Positions 45,048 through 53,560 of a stretch of DNA of 64,000 bases are shown in pieces; within the stretch, counting starts at the first letter, position 1; the number at the start of each line of letters is the position of its first letter. The notes under the pieces are model-generated. The model saw only the letters and a program-made list of their open reading frames with translations. It was not told where the DNA came from and did no database searches. The stretch is from positions 248,001 to 312,000 of the forward strand of contig CAVVCU010000007.1 in NCBI GenBank assembly GCA_963746825.1. The letters run 5' to 3'. A program made the position numbers and the translations under genes. This DNA is from JACVRW01 sp963746825 (GTDB lineage: Bacteria > Actinomycetota > Thermoleophilia > Solirubrobacterales > Thermoleophilaceae).

Positions 45048-46097
45048 TCACTGAGCTCCCTCCGCCGTCGGTCCGGCGCGGGATCTTCGGCCCCCGGACG
45101 ACGGTCCAAATCTTTCCCTGCCCTTCTCCCAGAGGCCGACGAGGCCCCCCGGCGAGGCGAGCACGATCACCAGAAAGACGATTCCGATGAGAGTGTTGAA
45201 GCGCTCGGGGCCGAGGATGTCTCCGATCTCCGGCGTGTACTCGCGCGAGTAGTTGTCGAGCAGCGCGAAGAAGATCGCCCCCACCCAGGCGCCCTCGAGC
45301 CGGAACAGGCCGCCGATCACGGCGATCACCAGGATGTCGATCGTCTGGCCGAGCGCGATGGAGCCCGGCGAGATGCGCTGGTTGTACCAGACCGACAGCA
45401 CCCCCGCGACGGCCGCGATGAAGGCTCCGACACCAAAGGCAAGGGTCCGGTGCAGCGTCACGTTGAAGCCCAGCGCGCGCATGCGGTCGGGCTCGTCACG
45501 CAGGCCCTGCATCGTCAGTCCGAAGGGCGTGCGGACCAGATAGCGAATGCCCACGAAGACCAGCACCGAGGCGGCAAGCGTCACGTAGAAGAGCGGGACG
45601 GGATCGCTGCCCGGGTTGCCTATGAGCGACGGCAGCTGCGGCGAGTTGACGCCGCCGAAGCCCGACAGCTGGGTGACCTGCGCGAAGAAGTAGTAGACGA
45701 GCACGCCGAGAGCGAGGGTGATCATCAGGAAGTAGATGCCCACGCTGCGCGAGGCCACGGCGCCGAACAGGACGCCGGCCAGGGTGGCTATCAGCAGCGC
45801 TGCGATCACCGCCACCCACGGGTTCCACGCGGCGTCGAGCCCGCCGTCGGCCGACACCAGGTTGGCGAACATCATGCCGGCGATGGCGTAGAGCCCGACC
45901 TGGCCCAGCGAGACCATGCCCGCGTAGCTCGCGAGGAAGATGAGGCTCGCGGCCGCGATGCCGAGCCAGAGCGCCTTCGTGAGGATGACGCCGACGAAGT
46001 AATCCGTGAAGATCAGCGGAGCGAACACGACCAGCAGCAACGCCACGCCGACGATCGCCAGCGAGATGGTGTCGTAGGTGCCACGCCGCTGCGTCAA
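45048..46097 (-). CDS. livM: ABC transporter permease LivM
   Basis: A 349-residue permease with about ten hydrophobic helices. It includes SYAGMVSLGQVGLYAIAGM, VASRSVGIYFLMITLALGV and the EAA-like MQGLRDEPDRMRALGFNV that contacts the ATPases. TTG 46097 overlaps the livH stop as TTGA and is the only sensible start. The C-terminal tail is basic and cytoplasmic. Confidence 0.92.
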   Translation of the reverse strand: MTQRRGTYDTISLAIVGVALLLVVFAPLIFTDYFVGVILTKALWLGIAAASLIFLASYAGMVSLGQVGLYAIAGMMFANLVSADGGLDAAWNPWVAVIAALLIATLAGVLFGAVASRSVGIYFLMITLALGVLVYYFFAQVTQLSGFGGVNSPQLPSLIGNPGSDPVPLFYVTLAASVLVFVGIRYLVRTPFGLTMQGLRDEPDRMRALGFNVTLHRTLAFGVGAFIAAVAGVLSVWYNQRISPGSIALGQTIDILVIAVIGGLFRLEGAWVGAIFFALLDNYSREYTPEIGDILGPERFNTLIGIVFLVIVLASPGGLVGLWEKGRERFGPSSGGRRSRAGPTAEGAQ

Positions 46098-47194
46098 GCC
46101 GGTCTCCCGTAGAGCCCCAGCGGGCGCACCGCCAGCACGGCCACCAACAGGGCGAAGGTCAACAGAATCGAGTAGTTGGTGAGGTCGGTGCTGCCGAAGA
46201 CGAGGTACACGTCGGCGTACGCGTCGACGAGCCCGAGCAGAAGCGCTCCGATGGCCGCTCCACCGAGGCTGCCCATGCCGCCGATGATCACCACGATCAG
46301 GGAGTTGAGCAGGAACGAGGTGTCCTCGCCCGGCTCGAGGGAGAGCATCGTGCCTCCGAGGACTCCGCCAAGGCCGGCGAGCATCGCGCCGATGAAGAAC
46401 GCGGCCGCGAACACGATCGGGATGTTGATCCCAATCGCCGAGACCATCTCGCGGTCGTCCACGCCGGCGCGCACGATCAGCCCGAAGCGCGTGCGCTTGA
46501 TCAGCCACCACAGGAACAGCCCGATCGCGAGCGCGGCGCCGGTGACGATCACGAGCCGGAAGAAGCCGTACTGCACGCCGAAGATCGTCACGCTCTCGGG
46601 CCAGCTCGAGGGCGGCTTCACGTCCTTCGCGATTCCGCCGAACTGAGCGAGCATCTGGTCGGCCATGATCACGGAGATCGCGATCGTGATCAGCGCCTGG
46701 CGCAGGTCCTCGCCCTGGTTCCAGCGCAGGAAGAGCTGCTGAATGACCACGCCGAGCAAGCCAATTACCAGGCAGGCGAGCACCAGCGGGACCAGCCACC
46801 CGAAGAGCCCGTACTCCGACGCCGAGCCGGTGGGCGAGGCGAGGCTGAGATTCAGGCCCTGGGTCTCCTCGGTGAACCACCCGGCCTGAATCTCGAAGGC
46901 CACGTAGCCGCCGAGCAGGTAGAGCGAGCCGTGGGCCATGTTCACCACGCGCATGAGGCCGAAGATCAGCGTGAAGCCGCTCGCCACCACGAAGAACAGC
47001 GCGGAGAGCGTGATCCCGTTGAGCGTGACGACGGCGAACTGGTTGAGGTCGCCGGCCCCCTTGACGAGCAGCCAGCCGACCACCAGAAGGGCGGCGGCGC
47101 CAAAGAGAACCGTGGACACGCTCTGCGTTCCGGGAAGAGCTTCCACGGAGGGATCAGCGGTCGTGGCTTGGTTACGCCGAAGCGGGATACGCAT
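46094..47194 (-). CDS. livH: ABC transporter permease LivH
   Basis: A 366-residue permease. It has LNGITLSALFFVVASGFTLI, GLMRVVNMAHGSLYLLGGYV and the coupling segment RAGVDDREMVSAIGINI. A longer first extracytoplasmic loop (EETQGLNLSLASPTGSASEY) is present. It is the first gene of the leftward operon; its ATG has no clear ribosome site and lies beside the divergent promoter region. Confidence 0.93.
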   Translation of the reverse strand: MRIPLRRNQATTADPSVEALPGTQSVSTVLFGAAALLVVGWLLVKGAGDLNQFAVVTLNGITLSALFFVVASGFTLIFGLMRVVNMAHGSLYLLGGYVAFEIQAGWFTEETQGLNLSLASPTGSASEYGLFGWLVPLVLACLVIGLLGVVIQQLFLRWNQGEDLRQALITIAISVIMADQMLAQFGGIAKDVKPPSSWPESVTIFGVQYGFFRLVIVTGAALAIGLFLWWLIKRTRFGLIVRAGVDDREMVSAIGINIPIVFAAAFFIGAMLAGLGGVLGGTMLSLEPGEDTSFLLNSLIVVIIGGMGSLGGAAIGALLLGLVDAYADVYLVFGSTDLTNYSILLTFALLVAVLAVRPLGLYGRPA

Positions 47195-47197
47195 AGG

Positions 47198-47245
47198 CTT
47201 GACACGTATTGAAAACTGATGAAATGATCGTTGTCAAGTCTTGAC
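47198..47245. promoter_or_regulatory. Divergent promoter/operator region of the transport and catabolic locus
   Basis: The short AT-rich gap between livH and the FAD oxidase gene contains CTTGACA (47198-47204), TGTCAAG (47232-47238) as its inverse, and a perfect GTCAAG-T-CTTGAC palindrome (47233-47245). TTGACA can act as a -35 hexamer on both strands, with AATGAT as a possible rightward -10. A repressor bound to the TGTCAAG units would cover both promoters; the DeoR regulator encoded in the rightward operon is the natural candidate. Confidence 0.6.
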
Positions 47246-47250
47246 GCTTG

Positions 47251-48708
47251 ATGACGGGACTTGCAAAGGAGCGCTTAACACTGCATACCTCCACCGTCAC
47301 CGATCAGTTCCGGTCTGATCTGAGCAGCGAACTCGGCAACGGGGCGGTCAGCGATTCCCCCGACCGCCTCGACGCGTATGTGACGGACACGTACTGGCTC
47401 GGCCTGCACGCACAGGCGGAGGGCGACCCGCTCGGCCGGCCCGAGGTGGTGGCCCGCCCCACGAGCCAGGACGACGTGGCGGCCGCGATGCGCGTGGCGG
47501 CCGAGCATCGCGTGCCCGTGGTGGCCTGGGGCGGCGGGTCGGGCACCCAGGGCGGATCGGTGCCCGTGCACGGCGGCCTCGTGATCGATCTCACCGGTCT
47601 CGACCGGATCGTCGAGATCGACGAGCGCTCCTACACGGTCACCTGCGAGGCCGGCGTGAACGGAGACCGCCTCGAGCGCGAGCTGAACGCGCGCGGCCTC
47701 ATGCTTCCCCACTACCCGGCTTCGTCGCAGTGGGCGACCGTCGGCGGCTACGTGGCCGCGCGCGGCTCCGGCGTGCTCTCCACCCGCTACGGCAAGATCG
47801 AGGACCTGCTGCTCTCGCTGCGCGTGGTGCTCGCCAGCGGCGAGCTGATCGAGACCGTGCCCGTGCCGCGTCATGCCGTGGGCCCGGAGCTGACCCAGCT
47901 CTTCGTGGGCTCGGAGGGAACGCTGGGGGTCATCACGCAGGTGACGCTGCAGATCGTGCCACTTCCCGCCGTGCGGCGCTTTGCCACGGTGCGGTTTCCG
48001 ACGGTGGGCGCGGGCGTCGACGCCATGCGCCGCGCGCTGGCCGCCGGCGCGCGCCCCTCGGTGATCCGCATGTACGACGACGAGGCCACCCGGCTCGCGC
48101 TCTCTCCCGTGGTGGGCGAGGACCTCGACGGCGTCTGCACCGTCCTCTGCTTCGAGGGCGAGCCGGGCACAGCCGAGGCCGAGGAGACCGCCACCCTGGC
48201 GCTGGCCCACGACGCCGGTGCCACCGAGCTCGACCCGGCCCTGGCCGAGACCTGGTGGGACCGGCGCTATGACTTCTACGTGCCGCCCCACCAGCCCGTG
48301 CTGCCGTCGGTGTGGGGCACGATCGACGTGGTCGCCACCTACGCGAAGATCGAGGGGGTCTACGACGCCCTACGCGCCGCGGTCAAGGAGCCCTTTGCCG
48401 ACGTGGACCTCCAGCTACGGATGCATTTCTCTCACTGGTATCAGTGGGGGACGATGATCTACGCCCGCTTCGTGGTCCCCGACGGTGGCGGGGGACCGGG
48501 CGCTGTGGAGCTGCACGACCGCATCTGGGCCAACGGCCTGGAGGCCGCCTTCGGCGCGGGCGGCGTGATGAACGACCACCACGGTGTCGGGCTCAAGCTC
48601 GCGCCCTACATGGAGCGCCAGCACGGAGCCTCGCTGGAGGCCATGCGAAGCATCAAGCGGGCGCTGGATCCCGACGGGATCCTCAACCCAGGAAAACTCG
48701 GACTGTAG
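47251..48708 (+). CDS. FAD-linked oxidase (GlcD/alkyl-DHAP synthase-like)
   Basis: A 485-residue FAD_binding_4 protein. The FAD-binding part (about 70-250) has VVAWGGGSGTQGGSVPVHGG, PHYPASSQWATVGGYVAARG and FVGSEGTLGVITQVTL. A substrate-binding cap follows, and the C terminus has the usual IKRALDPDGILNPGKLGL. It oxidises a 2-hydroxy acid or sugar acid, passing electrons to FAD. ATG 47251 is used. It heads the rightward operon. Confidence 0.88.
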   Translation: MTGLAKERLTLHTSTVTDQFRSDLSSELGNGAVSDSPDRLDAYVTDTYWLGLHAQAEGDPLGRPEVVARPTSQDDVAAAMRVAAEHRVPVVAWGGGSGTQGGSVPVHGGLVIDLTGLDRIVEIDERSYTVTCEAGVNGDRLERELNARGLMLPHYPASSQWATVGGYVAARGSGVLSTRYGKIEDLLLSLRVVLASGELIETVPVPRHAVGPELTQLFVGSEGTLGVITQVTLQIVPLPAVRRFATVRFPTVGAGVDAMRRALAAGARPSVIRMYDDEATRLALSPVVGEDLDGVCTVLCFEGEPGTAEAEETATLALAHDAGATELDPALAETWWDRRYDFYVPPHQPVLPSVWGTIDVVATYAKIEGVYDALRAAVKEPFADVDLQLRMHFSHWYQWGTMIYARFVVPDGGGGPGAVELHDRIWANGLEAAFGAGGVMNDHHGVGLKLAPYMERQHGASLEAMRSIKRALDPDGILNPGKLGL

Positions 48709-48729
48709 GAACGAAGGAGAGGAGAACCT

Positions 48730-49635
48730 TTGAAGTTCGCCATGCACAACTGGATGCGCGCGGAGCCGATCGGGGACACGATCGAGCGCCTCGGCAAGAG
48801 CGGCTACGACGCGATCGAGATCTCGGGCGAGCCCGCCGTGTGGGACACCGACGAGGTCAAGGGCCTGATGGACAAGCACGGAGTGGGCTGCTGGGGCTCC
48901 GTCACGCTGATGACCGGCGGGCGCGACCTCGTGCACGAGGACAAGTACGTGCGCCAGGGCTCGGTCGACTACGTCAAGGACACGATGAGCCAGATCGCGG
49001 CCTGGGGCGGGGAGATCATCACGATCGTCCCCTCCACGGTGGGCAAGGTCGTGCCGATGGGGTCGCCCGAGGACGAGTGGCAGTGGGCGATCGAGTGCCT
49101 CAAGGAATGCCAGGCCCACGGCGAAGAGCTGGGCGTGCGGATCGGCATCGAGCCGCTCAACCGCTTCGAGACCTACTTCATCAACCGCACCGACCAGGCC
49201 CTCGCGCTGGCCGAGGACGTGGGCGGCAACTGCGGCGTCAGCCTCGACATCTTTCACATGAACATCGAGGAGGCCGACTGGGCGGAGGCCATCCGCAGCG
49301 CCGGCGACAGGCTCGTGGACTTTCACGTGGCCGACAACAACCGCATGCCGCCGGGCCAGGGCTCCGTGGACTGGGAGAAGCTCATGCAGACCCTGGACGA
49401 GGTGGGCTACGACGGCTGCGTGACGGTCGAGTTCGTGGCCACGGTCGACCGCAGCCGCATCTCCGAGCGCACCGAGATCACGGACGCGTCGGAGAGCGAG
49501 GGCTCGCAGGGCATGGAGCAGTTCCTGCGCGACCACGGCACCGGAACCGTGCCCGCCGCGCTCTACGACCAGTACGTGCAGGACTCGATCGACCGGCTCA
49601 AGAAGGCGGCGGAGTCGGTGGGCCAGGCCGTTTGA
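48730..49635 (+). CDS. Sugar phosphate isomerase/epimerase-like TIM barrel 1
   Basis: A 301-residue AP endonuclease-family TIM barrel. The pattern FAMHNWMRAEPIGDTIERLG, IEPLNRFETYFINRTDQA (Glu metal ligand), SLDIFHMNIEEADWAEAI (Asp/His) and CVTVEFVATVDRS (final Glu) resembles D-psicose/tagatose 3-epimerases. A C-terminal insertion of about 40 residues is unusual. TTG start preceded by AAGGAGAGGAG. Its stop overlaps the next gene. Confidence 0.87.
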   Translation: MKFAMHNWMRAEPIGDTIERLGKSGYDAIEISGEPAVWDTDEVKGLMDKHGVGCWGSVTLMTGGRDLVHEDKYVRQGSVDYVKDTMSQIAAWGGEIITIVPSTVGKVVPMGSPEDEWQWAIECLKECQAHGEELGVRIGIEPLNRFETYFINRTDQALALAEDVGGNCGVSLDIFHMNIEEADWAEAIRSAGDRLVDFHVADNNRMPPGQGSVDWEKLMQTLDEVGYDGCVTVEFVATVDRSRISERTEITDASESEGSQGMEQFLRDHGTGTVPAALYDQYVQDSIDRLKKAAESVGQAV

Positions 49636-50876
49636 GCGATTCGCCCCGGATCGCGCTGATCGCCACCCTCGACACCAAGGGCGAGGAGACGGCCTACGTG
49701 CGCGACCGCATTGCCGCGCTCGGCGGCCAGGCGATCGTGATCGACTCGGGCATCCTCGGCGAGGCCCTGGGTTGCGAGGCCGACGTTCCGCGCGCCGAGG
49801 TCGCCCGAGCGGGTGGACGGGAGCTAGACGCGGTTCGCGCGGCGGGCTCCCGCGGGGCGGCGGTGGAGCAGATGCAGGAGGGCGTCCGCGCGGTGCTCGA
49901 AGGCCTCTGGGCCGAGCGCCGCGTGGACGGCGCCCTGTGCCTGGGCGGCGCCGAGGGCGCCCTGCTCGGCGCCGCCGCGATGGCCGCGCTGCCAGTCGGC
50001 GTGCCCAAGCTGATCGTGTCCCCCTCGGCCTCCGGACGCCGGCCCTTCGGGCCGTTCGTGGGCGAGGGCGACACGCTGGTGATGCACTCGGTGATCGACA
50101 TCCTCGGGATCAACCCGATCTCGCGGGCCATCTTCGACAACGCCGCCGCCGCGGTGGTGGGAATGGCACGCGACGCCGGGCGCCCCGCCGAGGCGCTCGG
50201 GGAGCGGTGTGTGGGGATCACGATGCTCGGGCACACCACGCCGGCCGTGATGCGCATGCTGCCCACGCTCGAGGCCGGCGGCCATCAGCCCGTCGTGTTC
50301 CACGCCAACGGCGTGGGCGGGCCGGCCATGGAACGCCTGATCGAGGCCGACGCGATCTCCGGAGTGATCGACTTCACGCTCTCCGAGCTGGCCAACGCCA
50401 TGCATCCCACCGGGATCCACGCCACCGGCCCGCGGCGCCTGACCGTGGCGGGCGAGCACGGCCTCCCCCAGGTGGTGGTGCCCGGCTGCGTCGACTTCTT
50501 CAACCAGGGCGCGCGCGAGGAGCTGCCCGAGCGCTACCGCGACCGCAAGCAGTACTTCCACAACCCGGTGGCCACGCTCGTGCGCCTGACCGCCGAGGAG
50601 GAGGCCGCCCTGGGACGTGTGGTCGCCGAGCGGCTCGCGGACGCGCGCGGCCCGGTGCGGGTGATCTGCCCGACCGGAGGCTTCTCGCTGGCCGACGTGC
50701 CCGGCGGCGACCTGTGGGACCCCGAGGCGGACGCCGCCTTCATCGAATCCCTGCGCGACGCGCTGCCGCCCGAGATACCTCTCGAGGAAGTGGACGCGCA
50801 CGTGGACGACCCCGAGTTCGCCGACCTCGTCGCCGAGCGCTACCTCACCCTGGCCAAGGAGACCTGCGTTGTCTGA
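49632..50876 (+). CDS. Tm-1-like ATP-binding (UPF0261) protein 2
   Basis: A 414-residue paralogue of the leftward Tm-1-like protein. Shared landmarks are IALIATLDTKGEETAYVRDR, ALCLGGAEGALLGAAAMAAL, CVGITMLGHTTPAVMRML, VVFHANGVGGPAMERLIEA and VICPTGGFSLADVPGG. TTG at 49632 overlaps the isomerase stop (TTGA). Unlike copy 1 it is not followed by the TIM-barrel partner but by a creatininase-like gene, overlapping by 8 bp. Two copies in opposite operons of one locus suggest two different steps or a mixed complex. Confidence 0.87.
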   Translation: MSDSPRIALIATLDTKGEETAYVRDRIAALGGQAIVIDSGILGEALGCEADVPRAEVARAGGRELDAVRAAGSRGAAVEQMQEGVRAVLEGLWAERRVDGALCLGGAEGALLGAAAMAALPVGVPKLIVSPSASGRRPFGPFVGEGDTLVMHSVIDILGINPISRAIFDNAAAAVVGMARDAGRPAEALGERCVGITMLGHTTPAVMRMLPTLEAGGHQPVVFHANGVGGPAMERLIEADAISGVIDFTLSELANAMHPTGIHATGPRRLTVAGEHGLPQVVVPGCVDFFNQGAREELPERYRDRKQYFHNPVATLVRLTAEEEAALGRVVAERLADARGPVRVICPTGGFSLADVPGGDLWDPEADAAFIESLRDALPPEIPLEEVDAHVDDPEFADLVAERYLTLAKETCVV

Positions 50877-51729
50877 CCAACCCGTATCGAACTGCCTGCT
50901 CGACCTTGCCCCACCGGACATCGAGTGGTTTCGCGAGCGCTCGGACATCATCCTGATCCCGATCGGCTCGTGCGAGCAGCACGGCGCTCATCTGCCGCTG
51001 GGCACCGACACGATCACCGCGCTCGAAGTGTCCAAGCGGGCGGCCGAGAAGGCCGAGGTGCCCTACGCCCCGCCCTTCTGGGCCGGCTATTCCCCGCAAC
51101 ACATGCGCGAGCCGGAGACCGGCGTGGGCACGATCACCTTCCGGGCCTCGACCGTTGTCGAGGCCTGGTACGACATCGCCCGCTCCCTGATCCACCACGG
51201 CTGGAACAAGCTGATCTTCGTGAACGGGCACGGCTCCAACACGAAGGTGATCGATCCGCTGCTGCGCAGGATCAAGTACGAGACCGGCGCGATCGTCGGG
51301 CTCTACAAGCCGTACGCCGAGCGCTACATCGGCATGCTGGAGGACCTGCTGGAGAACCCGCCCGAGGAGACTCCGGGCTGGCACGCCTCCGAGCTCGAGA
51401 CCTCGCAGGTGATGGCCCACAACGATGCGCTGGTGCGCATGGACCGCGCTGAGAGCGACCGGGCCCAGGTGCCGAAGTGGCTGCCGCAGTCCTTCGTCAA
51501 GCGCGACGGCGCCCCCGACGTGGCCTTCCAGGGCTACCAGTACTTCACATTCCCGATGGACCACAACGAGTTCTCGCGCACCGGCGTGATCGGCAACCCG
51601 ATGACCGCGACGCGCGAGAAGGGAGAGGAGGCCCTCGACCGCTTCGCCGACCACCTGGTGGCCGCGATCGACGAGTTCCGTCCGCTCGAGACCGACATCA
51701 AGCGGCGCGAGTTCGAGGACCGCGTCTGA
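50869..51729 (+). CDS. Creatininase family protein
   Basis: A 286-residue creatininase/creatinine amidohydrolase-fold protein. The metal site includes Glu and His in SCEQHGAHLPLGTDTITAL and His in FVNGHGSNTKVIDPLL; a conserved Glu sits in GWHASELETSQVM. The family hydrolyses cyclic amides or formamides with Zn or Mn. TTG start within the end of the upstream Tm-1-like gene. The context suggests ring opening or deformylation in the pathway. Confidence 0.9.
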   Translation: MSDQPVSNCLLDLAPPDIEWFRERSDIILIPIGSCEQHGAHLPLGTDTITALEVSKRAAEKAEVPYAPPFWAGYSPQHMREPETGVGTITFRASTVVEAWYDIARSLIHHGWNKLIFVNGHGSNTKVIDPLLRRIKYETGAIVGLYKPYAERYIGMLEDLLENPPEETPGWHASELETSQVMAHNDALVRMDRAESDRAQVPKWLPQSFVKRDGAPDVAFQGYQYFTFPMDHNEFSRTGVIGNPMTATREKGEEALDRFADHLVAAIDEFRPLETDIKRREFEDRV

Positions 51730-51730
51730 G

Positions 51731-52540
51731 GTGAGCCCGACCGTCCCACCCGCTCTGCGCCGGGCGCAGATGCTGGAGCGGATCCGCCGCGAGGGAGGCA
51801 TGTCCATCGCCAACCTCGCCGACGCGCATGACGTGTCGGCCATCACCGTCCACCGCGACCTGGCCGAGATGTCCGCGGAGGGCCTGATCGAGCGTGTGCA
51901 CGGGGGCGCGCGCGCGATCAACGGGCATGTCGGCGAAGAGCGCATCGAGACGGCCTGGGACGGCCGCGTGGCCCAGAGCCGCGAGGCGAAGTCCGCCATC
52001 GCCGATCACGCGGCCCGGCTGGTCACCGACAACGCGACGATCTTCCTCGACTCGTCCTCCACCTGCCTCGCCCTGGCCCGCGCACTGGAGGCGAACCCTC
52101 CCCAGATGCTCACGCTGGTCACCAACTCGCCGGCCATCGCCTTCGAGATGTCGGCCGAGTCGATCCACGTGATCGTCACGCCCGGCGAGGTCGACCCCCA
52201 CATGAAGCTGATCGGCGGGCGCTGGGCCTACGAGTTCCTGTCCGGGCTGAACATCGACCTGGCCTTCATATCCGCTGCCGGGATCACGCTGCAGCAGGGC
52301 CTCACGACCTCGCGCCGGCCGCTGGCCGACGTGGTCAACGCGGCACGCGGGGTGGCGCGCACCTGCGTGGCGCTGATCGACTCCAGCAAGTTCGGTCGCT
52401 CCTCCCTCCTGACGATGTCGCGCGCCGACGAGCTCGACCTGCTGATCGTCGACTTCGGCCTCCCGGCCGCGACCGTGGACGAATACCGCCGTGCCGGCGT
52501 GCCCATCGAGGTGGCCGGCGACCCTGAAACCGCGAACTGA
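51731..52540 (+). CDS. DeoR/GlpR family transcriptional regulator
   Basis: A 269-residue regulator. The N-terminal winged helix has ANLADAHDVSAITVHRDLAE and then LIERVHGGARAI. The C-terminal DeoR sensor domain has FLDSSSTCLALARALEANP and RPLADVVNAARGVARTCVAL. These proteins usually sense phosphorylated sugars or sugar acids. GTG starts one base after the creatininase stop. It probably controls this operon and the divergent liv operon. Confidence 0.92.
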   Translation: MSPTVPPALRRAQMLERIRREGGMSIANLADAHDVSAITVHRDLAEMSAEGLIERVHGGARAINGHVGEERIETAWDGRVAQSREAKSAIADHAARLVTDNATIFLDSSSTCLALARALEANPPQMLTLVTNSPAIAFEMSAESIHVIVTPGEVDPHMKLIGGRWAYEFLSGLNIDLAFISAAGITLQQGLTTSRRPLADVVNAARGVARTCVALIDSSKFGRSSLLTMSRADELDLLIVDFGLPAATVDEYRRAGVPIEVAGDPETAN

Positions 52541-52554
52541 GAAAGAGAGCGACG

Positions 52555-53556
52555 ATGGCACGACCCGTCACGCTGTTCACCGGCCAGTGGGCCGACCTGC
52601 CGATCGAGGACCTGGCCGCGAAGTGCGGCGAGTGGGGCTTCGACGGCCTCGAGCTGGCCTGCTGGGGAGACCACTTCGACGTCGACGCGGCGCTGGCCGA
52701 CGACGGCTACGTGCGCGCCAAGCGCGAGCTGCTGGAGCGCAACGGCCTGGAGTGCTGGGCCATCGGCGCGCACCTCGTCGGGCAGGCCGTGTGCGACCCC
52801 ATCGATTCCCGTCACGGGGCGGTGCTGCCCCCCGACGTCTGGGGCGACGGCGACCCCGAGGGGGTGCGCCGGCGCGCCGCCGAGAAGATGAAGGACACCG
52901 CGCGCGCCGCGGCCAAGATGGGTGTGGGCGTGGTCACGGGGTTCACCGGCTCGCCGGTGTGGCACATGCTCTACTCCTTCCCGCCCAACGACTGGGACGA
53001 GGTGCAGCGCGGCTACGAGGACTTCGCCGAGCGCTGGAACCCGATCATCGACGTGTTCGACGAGGAGGGCGTGAAGTTCGGCCTCGAGGTGCACCCCACC
53101 GAGATCGCCTACGACTTCCCCACCACGGAGAAGACGCTCGAGGCGATCGGCCGGCGCGAGGGCTTCGGCATCAACTTCGATCCCTCTCACTTCGCCCACC
53201 AGTTCCTCGACTCGGGCGCGTTCATCGAGCAGTTCGCCGACCGCATCTACCACGTGCACGTCAAGGACTCGATCAAGCGCCTGGACGGGCGCCGCTCGAT
53301 CCTGGGCTCGCACATCGACTTCGGCGAGCCCGAGCGCGGCTGGACCTTCGTCTCGCCGGGGCACGGCGATGTCGACTTCGAGGACATGTTCCGCGTGCTC
53401 AACCGGATCGGCTACGACGGGCCTCTGTCGATCGAGTGGGAGGACTCGGGGATGGACCGCGACTGGGGCGCGCCCGACGCCCTGGCCTTCGTGCGCGCCA
53501 CCGACTTCTCGCCGTCAACCGTGGCCTTCGACGCCGCGTTCGCGCGGGAGGACTGA
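52555..53556 (+). CDS. Sugar phosphate isomerase/epimerase-like TIM barrel 2
   Basis: A 333-residue AP endonuclease-family TIM barrel, distinct from copy 1. It has GEWGFDGLELACWGDHFDVD, FGLEVHPTEIAYDFPTTEK (Glu ligand), GINFDPSHFAHQFLDSGAF (Asp/His) and GPLSIEWEDSGMDRDWG (Glu). GAAAGAGAG lies before the ATG. It is followed 4 bp later by a Gfo/Idh/MocA dehydrogenase, a common pairing in inositol and rare-sugar breakdown. Confidence 0.9.
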   Translation: MARPVTLFTGQWADLPIEDLAAKCGEWGFDGLELACWGDHFDVDAALADDGYVRAKRELLERNGLECWAIGAHLVGQAVCDPIDSRHGAVLPPDVWGDGDPEGVRRRAAEKMKDTARAAAKMGVGVVTGFTGSPVWHMLYSFPPNDWDEVQRGYEDFAERWNPIIDVFDEEGVKFGLEVHPTEIAYDFPTTEKTLEAIGRREGFGINFDPSHFAHQFLDSGAFIEQFADRIYHVHVKDSIKRLDGRRSILGSHIDFGEPERGWTFVSPGHGDVDFEDMFRVLNRIGYDGPLSIEWEDSGMDRDWGAPDALAFVRATDFSPSTVAFDAAFARED

Positions 53557-53560
53557 GCAC

